The translations under genes and the position numbers were made by a program. This document shows positions 20,417-31,578 of a stretch of DNA of 64,000 bases, one piece after another. The notes under the pieces are model-generated. The model had not been told where the DNA came from. It was given only the letters and a program-made list of their open reading frames with translations, and searched no databases. Numbering within the stretch: position 1 is the first letter of the stretch; each line of letters begins with the position of its first letter. Source of the stretch: Thermoleophilia bacterium (GTDB lineage: Bacteria > Actinomycetota > Thermoleophilia > RBG-16-64-13); contig JAOSKU010000001.1 in the NCBI GenBank assembly GCA_027493445.1, forward strand, positions 1,515,314 through 1,579,313. The letters run 5' to 3'.

Positions 20417-21772
20417 TCAGGAGGACCTCGCCAGGACGGCGGCGATCTGGGCCGAGGCCTCGCTCATGGAATCCACCGAGGCCTGGCCGAGGGTCAAGAT
20501 GCGCTCGAAGGCGGCGGCCGCGATCGGGGCGATCTCGTCCATGCCCGCAGCGAAAACCTCGGCGGTGACCGAGTAGCCCTGCCTGTGGCCCTCCGCGAAC
20601 ACGTTGAGATCGACATCGTCGACTCGGTCGGGGAACTCCTCCCTCACGAATCCCACCCACTCGCTCACCAGGGAGCCGCGGGCGGGTTGCAGAAAGCTCG
20701 CCTTGGCCATGGCCCGTCCGTAGGCCGGACTGACGAGGAACTTCATCAGCTCCCAAGCCGCCTCTGGGTGGCGTGTGCCGGAATAGATGCCGAAGCCGTC
20801 GGTGGTGGAAAGGGTCACCCGGCGCGCCGGCCCCCCGGGGAAGGGGGCCACCCCCACGCGGAACCCCGACTTCTCGAGGATGTCCTTGAGCGCCCAGGAC
20901 CCATCCTCCACCATGGCCACCAACCCCGAAGCAAAGGCGTCGCGGGTGGAGAGGTTCTGCACATCCTGGGGCCTGGCCATCACCTGGTCGTCCCACATGC
21001 GGGCGCGCAGCCACTCGATCGCTGCGAGGGACTCCGGTGCGGATATCAGACTATGCCGGGGATCGTTGGGGTCGACGAATGAGCCTCCCCATCCGTTCAC
21101 GTGGACCTGGACCCGATCCCAGGAGATGTCGAGCATGCTCCCCCAAAGATCGGTGGCGCCGTCGCCGTCCAGGTCGCGTGTGAGGACCTTCATGGTCGCG
21201 AGGTAGTCGTCGTGGGTCCAGGAAGGAGCCGGGTAGGGCACCTGGTAGAGATCGAACAGGTCCTTGTTGTAGTAGACGGCCAGGGCTCCGTGATACTTGG
21301 GGAGCCCGAACTGCAGGCCGTCGGAGCTGAAGAACGAGGCGTACTGCGCCGGGTCCCAGTCGGCGATCGTCTCCTGGTCCATGTCCCTCGCCACGTAGGG
21401 GCGCAGGTCGAGGGTGTAGCCCTTCTGGGCCCAGGCCGGGAAGTGGGCGCAGCATCCCTGGAAGATGTCGGGAGCGGTGCCACCGCGCATGTCGGCCAGC
21501 ATCTTCTCTACGAAGTCCTCGGGGTCGGGTGTGTAGAAGACCCGGATGTCGGCGTGCTCGGCGTGGAAGGCGGCCAGCTGCTCCTGGGCCATGGGAGGGA
21601 ACCACTCGGTGCGCCAATCCTGATAGACGAGCTGCACCGGACCTGAGCCCGGTGACCCGGTGTCTCCGCTCGTACAGCCGGCTCCGGCCAGCAGCGGCGC
21701 CCCCAGCGCCAGACCGGCCCCCGTGCGGGCCGCCAGACCCAAGAAGCCGCGCCGCGTGTAGTCTCGCGCCAT
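20417..21772 (-). CDS. extracellular solute-binding lipoprotein, family 1, Tat-type signal
   Basis: A 451-residue periplasmic-binding-type protein. The N-terminus TRRGFLGLAARTG with a twin arginine and a lipobox ending LAGAGC (C33) indicates a Tat-exported lipoprotein. The mature part resembles sugar/polyol binding proteins (GTAPDIFQGCCAHFPAWAQKG, FGLPKYHGALAVYYNKDLFD). No ABC permease or ATPase accompanies it; instead a histidine kinase and its regulator follow with no gap. It probably delivers ligand information to the kinase rather than feeding a transporter. Ligand unknown. Confidence 0.9.
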   Translation of the reverse strand: MARDYTRRGFLGLAARTGAGLALGAPLLAGAGCTSGDTGSPGSGPVQLVYQDWRTEWFPPMAQEQLAAFHAEHADIRVFYTPDPEDFVEKMLADMRGGTAPDIFQGCCAHFPAWAQKGYTLDLRPYVARDMDQETIADWDPAQYASFFSSDGLQFGLPKYHGALAVYYNKDLFDLYQVPYPAPSWTHDDYLATMKVLTRDLDGDGATDLWGSMLDISWDRVQVHVNGWGGSFVDPNDPRHSLISAPESLAAIEWLRARMWDDQVMARPQDVQNLSTRDAFASGLVAMVEDGSWALKDILEKSGFRVGVAPFPGGPARRVTLSTTDGFGIYSGTRHPEAAWELMKFLVSPAYGRAMAKASFLQPARGSLVSEWVGFVREEFPDRVDDVDLNVFAEGHRQGYSVTAEVFAAGMDEIAPIAAAAFERILTLGQASVDSMSEASAQIAAVLARSS

Positions 21773-21777
21773 GGGGA

Positions 21778-23778
21778 TTAGTTCGCCGGCGGCGACATGC
21801 CCGTGGTCGACGTGGACGCCGGTGTGGTGGTGGAGGTGGTCGAGCTGCTCGAAGTGGTAGTCGGGGGCGCGGCCACCACGATCGTGACCTTGGAGCCCTT
21901 GTCCACCTTGGCGCCGGGCGGTGGATCCTGGTCGAACACTATGCCCGGCTCGTACCCCTCTACTGGTTGCAGGACCGGAGCGGCGATGAGTCCCACCTTA
22001 CCCAGCTCTATGCCCGCCTGGACGGCGTTCAGGGTACCGTCTGAGACGTCGGGCACGGTCACCTGGGGGGTGATGCTGGCGTTGCTGACGTAGATGACCA
22101 CCTGTGTGCCCTCGGCCACCTCGGTGCCGGCATTGAGCGACTGGGCCACCACCTCCCCCTCCGGCCGGTCGGAATCGCGCCTCTGGGAGATCGGCCGAAG
22201 GTTCAGGCCGTTCAGCGCGTCAATGGCATCCTGCTCCTGCTTGCCGACCAGGTTGGGCACGAGGACCTTCGCCGTAGCCGGTCCCGTGCTCACCCAGACA
22301 GTGACGGTGCTTTCTCGATCAGCCTTTTCGCGCGCCGGCGGTTCCTGGCGAATGATCGTGTCAGGCTCCACGGTTTCAGACGATTCCTGGTTCACCTGCA
22401 GCTTCAGGTCGAGGCCTTGGAGCAGGCCTACGGCCTGTGACCGGGTGCTGCCCACCAGATCGGGCACTTCCACCTGCTCGGCCCCGGCCGCCAGCCACAC
22501 GCGCACGGCTTTGCCTTTGGCCAGCTTGGTGTCTTCCTCGGGATCCTGGCGGGTCACCTGGCCCGGTGCGTACTGGGTAGATTGTTCCTCGCCGGCCACA
22601 TCCAGGGTGAGGCCTACTTTCTCCACTTCGGTCCGCGCCTGGTCCTCGGTCAAGCCGACCAGGCCGGGCACCACCACGGTCTCCTCCTGTGCGCTCATGG
22701 AACGGACCAGCGCGAGGAGGCCGCCGGCGAGGATGATGACGAAGAGCAGCACCAGCAGCCAGGGCCAGACACCCCGGCGGCGGGGCGGCTCAGGGAAGTC
22801 GGCCGCCTCGCGGTGGCGCTCCGGCGGTGCGGTGCGCCGTACCTGGGTCGCCTGGGTGCGCGCCCCAGCGGAGGCGCTCATGACCCGGGTCTCCTGGTTG
22901 GAAAGGGTCGCCGTCGCCTGCGGATCGAGGGGGGCGAACAGCGGAGCCGGGGCCACCGTCTCTCCGCGCTGAACTTTGTGGATGTCTTCCAGAAAGGCCT
23001 GTGCGGTGAGATACCGGTCCTCCGGACTTTTGGTCAGGGCCCGCATGATCACCCGCTCCAGGTTCGCGGGCACTCCGGGGACCAGCGAGCTCGGTGGCGC
23101 TGGGGGCTCGTGCACGTGCTTCATGGCGATGGCCACCGGGTTCTCGCCGGTGAAAGGCAGGGTACCGGTGGCCATCTCGTACACGACCACCCCCAGCGAA
23201 TAGAGGTCGGAGGCGGCTTCGGCGTGCCCCCCCTGCGCCTGCTCCGGAGAGAGGTAGTGCGCCGTACCCAGGATGGAGCCGGTCTCGGTCATGGTGGAGG
23301 CGTTGCCCGCCCGGGCGATGCCGAAGTCGGTGACCTTCACCCGGCCCTCGTCGTCGACGATGATGTTCTGCGGCTTGATGTCCCGATGCACGACGTCTTT
23401 GCGGTGAGCAAACCGGAGAGCTTCCAGGATCTGCGCGGTGATGGAGGCCACATGGTCGGCACGTAGGGGCGCGTGGCGAACGATGATGTCCTTGAGGGGC
23501 CGCCCCTCCAGGTACTCCATGGCTATGTAGTACGTACCCTCAGCCTCGCCGCGGTCGTAGATCTGCACGATGTTGGGATGGTTGAGTCCGGCGGCGTTGC
23601 TGGCCTCTCGGCGGAAACGCTCGATGAACTGCTGGTCGTGCGCGTACTTGGGCGAAAGTATCTTGAGAGCGACGTCGCGCTCCAGGTGCCGGTCGCGCGC
23701 CAGATAGACCTCGGCCATGCCGCCCGAGCCCAGCCTGCGGATCACCTCGTATCGATTTTCGAAGACCCGACCGATCAC
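21778..23778 (-). CDS. pknB: Ser/Thr protein kinase with PASTA domains
   Basis: A 666-residue PknB/PrkC-type membrane kinase. The kinase domain (residues ~8-265) has GSGGMAEVYLA, HRDIKPQNI and TDFGIARAG. After a proline-rich linker and one span (WPWLLVLLFVIILAGGLLALV) come four PASTA repeats, each with a VPDLVG- or VPNLVG-type motif, which bind muropeptides. The tail is Ser/Thr-rich. GTG 23778 is chosen for its GGAGG site and position just before the kinase fold; the open frame runs further up to 23973. It is the distal gene of the fha/pstP/rodA/pbpA operon and should link wall synthesis to phosphorylation. Confidence 0.95.
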   Translation of the reverse strand: MIGRVFENRYEVIRRLGSGGMAEVYLARDRHLERDVALKILSPKYAHDQQFIERFRREASNAAGLNHPNIVQIYDRGEAEGTYYIAMEYLEGRPLKDIIVRHAPLRADHVASITAQILEALRFAHRKDVVHRDIKPQNIIVDDEGRVKVTDFGIARAGNASTMTETGSILGTAHYLSPEQAQGGHAEAASDLYSLGVVVYEMATGTLPFTGENPVAIAMKHVHEPPAPPSSLVPGVPANLERVIMRALTKSPEDRYLTAQAFLEDIHKVQRGETVAPAPLFAPLDPQATATLSNQETRVMSASAGARTQATQVRRTAPPERHREAADFPEPPRRRGVWPWLLVLLFVIILAGGLLALVRSMSAQEETVVVPGLVGLTEDQARTEVEKVGLTLDVAGEEQSTQYAPGQVTRQDPEEDTKLAKGKAVRVWLAAGAEQVEVPDLVGSTRSQAVGLLQGLDLKLQVNQESSETVEPDTIIRQEPPAREKADRESTVTVWVSTGPATAKVLVPNLVGKQEQDAIDALNGLNLRPISQRRDSDRPEGEVVAQSLNAGTEVAEGTQVVIYVSNASITPQVTVPDVSDGTLNAVQAGIELGKVGLIAAPVLQPVEGYEPGIVFDQDPPPGAKVDKGSKVTIVVAAPPTTTSSSSTTSTTTPASTSTTGMSPPAN

Positions 23779-23902
23779 CTGTATCTCACCCTCCACTCGA
23801 GGTCCATATGCGGAGCCGGGTGCAGCGGCCGAGGCCGCCTCCTTGTCGCTCCTCGCGTGAAACCCCCTGCGAGCTCTGAGACGGGAAGTGTACCAGAGGC
23901 GC

Positions 23903-25300
23903 TCAACGGGCCTCCAGGGCGGCCGCCAGCACGTCCCGCGCGATGGGAGCGGCCGCCGAGCCACCCGTACCACCGTGCTCCACCACCACCGCCACCACCA
24001 GCTGAGGATCGTCCGCCGGAGCGAAGCCCACGAACCAGGCGTGCGGCTCGCCGTCGGCCACTTCAGCCGTACCCGTCTTGCCGGCCACCTGGACGTCGGG
24101 CAAGGCCGCCCTGGTTCCCGTGCCCTCGCGTATCACCCCGATCATCAGCTCGCGCACGCTGTCCGCGGTCTGGACGGAAACCGGGGTCAGCCAGACCTCG
24201 GGCTTCGCCGCCTCGATGACGGTTTGGTTGTAGTCGCGCACCTCGTCGATCAGGTAGGGGCGCATGACGCGACCACCGTTGGCAATGCCGGCCGTCGCCA
24301 GTGCCATGCCCAGGGGCGTGGCCAGCACCTCGCCCTGTCCGAAGGCGGCCTGGGCCACGTGGGCCGTGTCCATGTCGCCTGGATCGGGGAGCACTCCGGT
24401 GGAGCCGCCCAGCCGCCAGGGCAGATCTTCACCGAAGCCGAAGGCCCGGGCGTAGCGGGCCAGCGACTCGGCTCCCAGCTCCACCCCCACCTTGGCGAAG
24501 GTGGTGTTGATGCTCTTCTCCATGGCCGTGGTGAAGTCGTGGACGCCGTAGCTGTTGCCGCCGTAGTTGCTCACCCGGTAACCGCCGGCGATCCAGCTAC
24601 CCTGGTCGGTGAACTCGGTGGCCGGCGTGACGATACCCTCCTCGAGGGCGGCGGCCGCCACCACCACCTTGAATACAGAGCCCGGCGGATAGCGTCCCTG
24701 CGTGGCCCGATTGACCAGCGGCCGGCCGGAATCCTCGTTCAGGGCCTGCCAGTCGCCCTCCAAGGTGTTTGGATCGTAGCGGGGAGAAGAGGTCAGAGCC
24801 AGGACCGCCCCGGTGCGAGGATCTAGAGCCACTACGGCGCCCACGCGGTCGCCCAGGGCAGTCACGGCCGCCTGCTGCACTCGGGTGTCGAGGGTCAGGC
24901 GCAGGTCGGCCCCCCGTTTTGGCCTGCCGGTGAGCACGTCCAGGTAGTTGCGCAGCGAGAGCACATCGCTCTCGCCCGCGAGCTCGGGGTTGTAGAGGCG
25001 CTCCAACCCGGCCCGGCCGTAGCGCAGGCTGGAGTACCCAAGCCAGGGAGCCACCAGGGCGGCTTGGGGGTACTGCCGCAAGTAGTAGGGACCCTCCTGG
25101 CGGTTGCCGGCCAGCACCACCCCGTCGGCCGACACGATCACGCCGCGTTCCACCCGCATCTCGGCCTCGATGGCCCGGGTGTTGCTGGGATTGGTGCGCA
25201 GGCTGGGCGCAGCGTACACCTGGACATACGTGAGCTGCACGATCAGCGCCAGAAAGAGCAGCGTGAAGAAGGCGAAGAGACGACGGACCGGCTTCTCCAC
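23903..25300 (-). CDS. pbpA: penicillin-binding protein, transpeptidase (PbpA-type)
   Basis: A 465-residue monofunctional class B penicillin-binding protein that cross-links peptidoglycan. One N-terminal span (LFAFFTLLFLALIVQLTYVQVY). Catalytic motifs are SVFK in PPGSVFKVVV (SxxK), SIN in EKSINTTFAKVG (SxN) and KTGTAE. Start GTG 25300 has GGGGAG six bases ahead and lies just after the rodA stop. The upstream neighbour is the matching SEDS glycosyltransferase, so the two probably act as one synthase. Confidence 0.94.
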   Translation of the reverse strand: MEKPVRRLFAFFTLLFLALIVQLTYVQVYAAPSLRTNPSNTRAIEAEMRVERGVIVSADGVVLAGNRQEGPYYLRQYPQAALVAPWLGYSSLRYGRAGLERLYNPELAGESDVLSLRNYLDVLTGRPKRGADLRLTLDTRVQQAAVTALGDRVGAVVALDPRTGAVLALTSSPRYDPNTLEGDWQALNEDSGRPLVNRATQGRYPPGSVFKVVVAAAALEEGIVTPATEFTDQGSWIAGGYRVSNYGGNSYGVHDFTTAMEKSINTTFAKVGVELGAESLARYARAFGFGEDLPWRLGGSTGVLPDPGDMDTAHVAQAAFGQGEVLATPLGMALATAGIANGGRVMRPYLIDEVRDYNQTVIEAAKPEVWLTPVSVQTADSVRELMIGVIREGTGTRAALPDVQVAGKTGTAEVADGEPHAWFVGFAPADDPQLVVAVVVEHGGTGGSAAAPIARDVLAAALEAR

Positions 25301-25301
25301 C

Positions 25302-26680
25302 TCAGCTCCCCTCTTCGACGCGCCGCCCGCCGGTGGCGCCGCGGTGGGGCGGACGGGGACCCGCGCCGGCCGCATGCGCGGCGGCCGGGGCCCGCTCGGT
25401 GGCGCTGTCCTCGGCCGCCCGCTCGCTGGCCAGCAGCAAGAGGGCCAGCAGGCCGAAGTTGGCCACGATCGAGCTCCCCCGTAGCTGATAAAGGGCAGGG
25501 TGATGCCGGTCAGCGGGATCAGCTTGATTACGCCGCCCACGATCAGGAAGGCCTGCAGCCCGAAGATGGCCGTGAGCCCCGTGGCCAACAGCCTGGTGAA
25601 ATCGTCGCGGGCCTGGACGGCGATGCGCAGCCCCCGGTAAACGAAAAGCAGGTACAGCAGCACGATGGCCACCGCCCCGGCCAATCCAAGCTCCTCGCCT
25701 ATGGCCGAGAAGATGAAGTCGGTCTCCAGGGCGGGGATGATCGTGTGCCCCGACTGCAGAACCAGGTACCCCTCTCCCAGCCCACGCCCGAAGAGGCCTC
25801 CCGAAGCCAGCGCGAAAAGCGACTGCACGATCTGGTAGCCCGCGCCCGAGGGGTCCTTCCAGGGGTCGAGCCACACGTCCACCCGCAGCTGCACGTGGGG
25901 GAAGATCTGGTAGAGGACGGTGGCCCCTCCCGTGAACAGCAGCACACCGACGATCACATAGAAGAGCCGCCCGGTGGCCACGTACATGAGGGCCAGCATG
26001 GCCCCGAAGAAGAGCAGGCTGGTGCCCAGATCCTTGAGGAACACCAGGAGAACCAGCGCCAATCCCCAGACAGTGAGCAGCGGGGCCAGGTAGCGCACAG
26101 GGGGCAGGGCGATACCCAGCACCCGGCGTGTGCTCACCGTGAGCAGCTCACGCACCCGGTAGAGGTAGCCGGCAAAGAACACCATGAGCAGCAGCTTGGC
26201 GAACTCAGGGGGCTGGAAGCCGATGCCGCCCAACCGGATCCAGAGACGAGCGCCGTTCACCTCCCGGCCGGCGACGATGGTCAGCAGCAGCAGCCCCAAA
26301 CCCAGGGCGCCGATGAGATACGTGTACTCGGCCAGAACGCGGAGGCGGCGGGCGAACAAGAGCACGGCCAGGAAGAAGACCAGCCCCACCACCAGCCAGT
26401 AGGCCTGCTGCAGAGCGAGTCGCTCGTTCAAGCGGTAGATCATGAGGATGCCCAGGGAGGCCAGCAGCGCCGTGATCGGCAGCAAGTAGGGATCGGCTTC
26501 GGGCACCAGAAAGCGCCGCACGGCGTGCACGAGACCGAAGAGCCCCAGGAAGACCACGCCGTAGGAGAGCGAGTACACGTCGAGCACCTGCGAGGTACGC
26601 GCGTAGACGGTGGCGAAGCCGATGGTCACCAGGACCATGGCGGGGAGCAGCAGGAGCAGCTCCCGGTTGCGCGTGCTCAC
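25302..26680 (-). CDS. rodA: SEDS-family peptidoglycan polymerase RodA/FtsW (one frameshift)
   Basis: A polytopic glycosyltransferase that polymerises lipid II. Signature stretches are GFQPPEFAKLLLMVFFAGYL, LKDLGTSLLFFG, DFIFSAIGEELGLAG and PFISYGG. The frame breaks at C run 25476-25480, one base short: the repaired reading gives ISYGGSSIVANFGLLALLLLA, the conserved end. Length is then 459 residues. GTG 26680 overlaps the pstP stop. Without repair the frame would run on into pbpA and look like a fusion, which is an artefact. Confidence 0.92.
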
Positions 26681-27874
26681 TCCCCGCTCGCGAGGCCGCG
26701 GATGAACCGCTGCCCCTCCTCCTTGGTGACCAGCTCGTGGGTGTCGATGCGGGCCTTCAGGTAGTCGTCCAGGGTGTCGTAACGGGTGGGGCTCACTTCC
26801 ACCGTCTCGTAGAGCGTGACCCCCACCACCCGGTAGGGCATGCCCCGGTAGAGGGCCACCTTGCCCTCTCTGGTCCCCACGAAGTAAACGGTCGAGTTCC
26901 AGAGGGCGAAGCCGCCCACACCCACGGCCGCGATCACGAGCAGACCGGCGAGCGCCAGAAGCACCCGGCGGCGGCCCCAGCGGGGCGGCCGGCGGCCGGC
27001 CTCCTCACCGGCGGCTGGTGCGTCCTGGGCAACGGAGGGTCCGTCGGGGTCGAGGTCGGGCGTGGCCGGCACGGGCTGCTCGGGGCTCAGGGAGGCCGCG
27101 CCGGGCGCGGCCTCGGCTTCCACCAATACGCCCCTACCATCGGTGGCGGTCTCGGGCTGCTCGGGGTCGCCGTCGGACAGCACCACGACCACAACCGCGG
27201 TGACGTTATCCTCCCCCCCCGGCCAGGGCCGCCCGGATCAGGGCATCGGCCATGGCCTGAGGGTCATGACCGCGCCCCAGGATGCCGGAGATCTCACGAT
27301 CGCTCACCATGCCGCTGAGGCCGTCGCTGCAGAAGAGAAGGCGGTCGTCAACATGCAGCGGGACATCGAAGACGTCGGGCTGCACGACCTCCTCGGGGCC
27401 CAGGGCCCGAGTGATGATGCTGCGATGCGGGTGCGAAGCCGCCTGGGCGGGCGTAAGCCGGCCCAGGCGGACCATCTCGGCCACAAGCGAGTGATCCTGG
27501 GTGAGCTGCTCGAGCCGGCCGTCGCGCAGTCGATAGGCTCGGGAGTCGCCCACATGGGCGATGGTCAGCGTCTCTTCGCGGACGGCTGCAGCGGTCAGAG
27601 TGGTCCCCATGCCCTGCATGGCGGCATCGCGGTAACTCTGCTCTCGGATGTCTCGGTTGCTTTCCCGCACGGCCCGGGAGAGCTCCTGACGGGCGTCCTT
27701 TCCAGGGTCGACCGAGAGCACGATGCGGCAAGCCGTCTCCGAGGCTACCTCCCCGGCCTGGGCCCCACCCATGCCGTCGCACACCGCATAGAGACCGTCG
27801 CGGGCGACGAAAGAGTCCTCGTTCTGTCGGCGCACAAGGCCGACGTGGCTGGCGGAGCCGTGTCGCAACCGCAT
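26677..27874 (-). CDS. pstP: PP2C-type protein phosphatase with C-terminal membrane anchor (one frameshift)
   Basis: A PstP-like phosphatase that reverses the kinases of this operon. The catalytic domain has QNEDSF, CDGMGG, GMGTTLTAA, HVGDSRAY and DNVT metal-site motifs. A linker, one span (VLLALAGLLVIAAVGVGGFALW) and a ~65-residue extracytoplasmic domain follow, as in mycobacterial PstP. The frame is broken by a surplus base in the C run 27213-27220; repair restores GGGEDNVTAVVVV and a 398-residue protein. ATG 27874 overlaps the fhaB stop (TGATG). Confidence 0.93.
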
Positions 27875-28359
27875 CAGCGAACCTCCACCCGGAACACCGT
27901 ATCGCCGACCGCCACCTCGTCTCCGGACCCGACGAAGGTGGGCAGGCTGATCTCCTCGCCGTTCACCACCGTACCGTTGGTGCTCCCCAGATCCTCCACG
28001 ACCAGACCCTCGAGCTCGGCCCGTACCCGCGCGTGCCGCGAAGATACGAAGGTGTCGGGCAAATGAAGCTCCGCCTCCGACGACCGGCCCAGCAGGGCCT
28101 CCCGCCCCACGGGCAGGACGAACGCCCAGCCCGTCTGCGCATGGGGGCTCTCTACCACCGTGAGGGCCCAGGCCGCCGGTGCACGCGCCGCTTCCGCCAC
28201 CGGGGCCGCCCTCTGCACGCCTCCGACCATTCCCGCCGGGGCCCGTCCCTGGGAGAGCACACGAAGCTCCCTGGTCGAAGAGCGGATGACCAGGAACACG
28301 AACCAATAGAGGATTACTAGGAAGGCGATCTTGCCACCTAGTAACACCAGGTTCAGCAT
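27874..28359 (-). CDS. fhaB: membrane-anchored FHA-domain protein (FhaB/FipA-type)
   Basis: A 161-residue protein: one N-terminal span (LGGKIAFLVILYWFVFLVI), a short linker and a C-terminal FHA domain (LLGRSSEAELHLPDTFVSSRHARV, DLGSTNGTVVNGE) that binds phosphothreonine. In mycobacteria the equivalent connects PknA/PknB to division proteins. ATG 28359 has AGGAG upstream, and immediately beyond that site the ends of repeat R3 begin, so its leader is formed by the repeat. Confidence 0.93.
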   Translation of the reverse strand: MLNLVLLGGKIAFLVILYWFVFLVIRSSTRELRVLSQGRAPAGMVGGVQRAAPVAEAARAPAAWALTVVESPHAQTGWAFVLPVGREALLGRSSEAELHLPDTFVSSRHARVRAELEGLVVEDLGSTNGTVVNGEEISLPTFVGSGDEVAVGDTVFRVEVR

Positions 28360-28371
28360 CGACCGCTCCTG

Positions 28372-28864
28372 GCAGGCTGTTGAAGAATGACGCTTCGCCG
28401 CCAGGGCGCGATGGGCGCGGGCGAGGCCAGAGCTCGGTTCGGAATGACGCTTCGCCGGCAGGCTGCGCTGGGCGCGGGCGAGGCAAGGACGCAGGGAGCG
28501 GGCGTAGCGGAGCTACGGACGTGACCGAGGACGCCGCATCGGGCCGGCCAGTGCGGCCGCGGCGGCCGAGGCTTCGTTCTGAACCGAGCTCCCCGGACGC
28601 AGGGAGCGCGAAGAGCTCGTGCCAGTTTGACGCTTCGCCGATCAGGGCGCGATAGGCGAGTGCGAGGCAAGGACGCAGGGAGCGCTCGTAGCCGAAGGCT
28701 ACGGGTGCGACCGAGGACGCCGCATGGCGCCGCCCAGTGCGTCCTGGCGGCCAAGGCTTCGGGCTGGCACGAGCTCATACAAGCGGCGCTACGGGCGTGA
28801 CCGAGGACAAGGCATGGCGCCGCCCAGTGCTGCCCGGTGGCTTCGTTGTTCAACGGCCTCCTAG
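28372..28864 (+). repeat. nested palindromic repeat R3 (type-A element holding two type-B elements)
   Basis: This 493-bp block fills the gap between fhaA and fhaB. The outer type-A ends are GCAGGCTGTTGAAGAA (28372) and TTGTTCAACGGCCTCCTAG (ending 28864). Type-B element 1 lies at 28430-28591 and type-B element 2 at 28613-28776, each bounded by GAGCTC. Element 1 sits between GCGAGGC and GGACGCAGGGAGCG of the outer copy. Open frames here are spurious. Confidence 0.88.
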
Positions 28865-28890
28865 GTGACCGGCGGCCCGGCAACACGAGA

Positions 28891-29688
28891 CTAGGCCGTC
28901 CCGACCACGACATCGCAGCCGCCCAGGCTCAGGACGTCGCCGTCGACCACCGGACCCGAGGTGACGGGCCGGCCGTTGACGAAGGTGCCGTTGGTGGAGC
29001 TCAGGTCCTTGATGAACATCTGCCCTCCTTGCCAGTAGAGCACTGCGTGACGGCGTGACACGTTGGGATCGTCAAGCCGGAAGTCCGCCTCCCTGCCTCG
29101 GCCCAAGACGACCCGCCCGTGCTGAAACTCCTGGGCGTGCGGACCATGGCGCAGCACCAGAGTCTGCCGGGCCAGACCCAGAGCAGTCGCCTGCCGGGGG
29201 GTGATGCTTTGCGTCTCCTGCACCACCGGGGCTCGACACATCGGATCGGTTGGGGGCGGACCCGCCGGCACGACCCCGGGAAGGCGTTCCTTGGCGGCTG
29301 CGGGCGAGGGCGGCAACGCAGAGCGAGTGCTCTCAGCCAAGATGCCGAACTGTCCAGGTTTGAGGTCGGCGTCGGAAGTGAAGAGCACGCGGGGGGGGCC
29401 AGTCATGTCGTACCCCTGCCGGCGCGAGTGCTGCAGCAGGTGCGAGGCCAGCTCGCTCACCAAGGCGCCCTCGTAGGGGCGGTACTCGTCGCGGTCAGCC
29501 GAGCCGAGGAAGATGGTGTACTGGTTGGGGACGTAGGTGCGCGAAGCGGAGCGGGTCTTGTGGTCCTCCATCTCCTTCACGAGCTTGGCAGCCAGCTCCA
29601 CTGGTTGGATGTGGGACTTGAACGCGCGATCGAATGCGCCTTCGACGCCGCGCTGGAGACGGAACTCGACCCTCCGCAACAGGCCCAT
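28891..29688 (-). CDS. fhaA: DUF3662/FHA-domain protein (FhaA-type)
   Basis: A 265-residue soluble protein: N-terminal DUF3662 (GVEGAFDRAFKSHIQPVELAAKLVKEM), a proline-rich linker and a C-terminal FHA domain (GRGREADFRLDDPNVSRRHAVL, DLSSTNGTFVNG). In mycobacteria FhaA binds the phosphorylated MurJ pseudokinase complex. It begins four bases after the kinase gene upstream. Repeat R3 separates it from fhaB, although the gene order is otherwise that of the conserved operon. Confidence 0.93.
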   Translation of the reverse strand: MGLLRRVEFRLQRGVEGAFDRAFKSHIQPVELAAKLVKEMEDHKTRSASRTYVPNQYTIFLGSADRDEYRPYEGALVSELASHLLQHSRRQGYDMTGPPRVLFTSDADLKPGQFGILAESTRSALPPSPAAAKERLPGVVPAGPPPTDPMCRAPVVQETQSITPRQATALGLARQTLVLRHGPHAQEFQHGRVVLGRGREADFRLDDPNVSRRHAVLYWQGGQMFIKDLSSTNGTFVNGRPVTSGPVVDGDVLSLGGCDVVVGTA

Positions 29689-29691
29689 CGC

Positions 29692-31392
<1,701 letters not shown>

Positions 31393-31420
31393 GGGTCCTT
31401 AGTATATCCCCCGGCGCCCG

Positions 31421-31498
31421 GCGGGACGCGGGTTAGGTTGGCGGGACGCGGGTTAGGTTGGCGGGACGCGGGTTAGGTTGGCGGGACGCGGGTTAGGT
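31421..31498 (-). repeat. four tandem 20-bp repeats upstream of the kinase operon
   Basis: The unit GCGGGACGCGGGTTAGGTTG (plus strand) occurs four times without spacing: three identical copies at 31421, 31441 and 31461 and a fourth shortened at its last bases (31481-31498). The array covers the -35 region and ~70 bases upstream of the TATACT box of the minus-strand kinase gene. The period is close to two helical turns, which suits a multimeric operator. No spacers, so not CRISPR. Confidence 0.8.
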
Positions 31499-31578
31499 CG
31501 CCACGACCTGCAGCCGTCTTCACGACTCGGGCGCCTCGGCTCCCAGCTGAACTCGAGGTCCTGGGGTATAGTTGTCCC

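Noticed and set aside
23903..26680. RodA-penicillin-binding protein fusion of 925 residues
   Set aside because: The join arises only from the one-base loss at 25476-25480; repair gives the normal RodA end and a separate pbpA start with its own ribosome site.
28353..28913. 186-codon frame across repeat R3, and frames inside R2, R4 and R7
   Set aside because: They consist of repeat sequence, overlap fhaB and fhaA ends, and lack ribosome sites.
31421..31498. CRISPR array
   Set aside because: Units are contiguous with no spacers and no cas genes are present.
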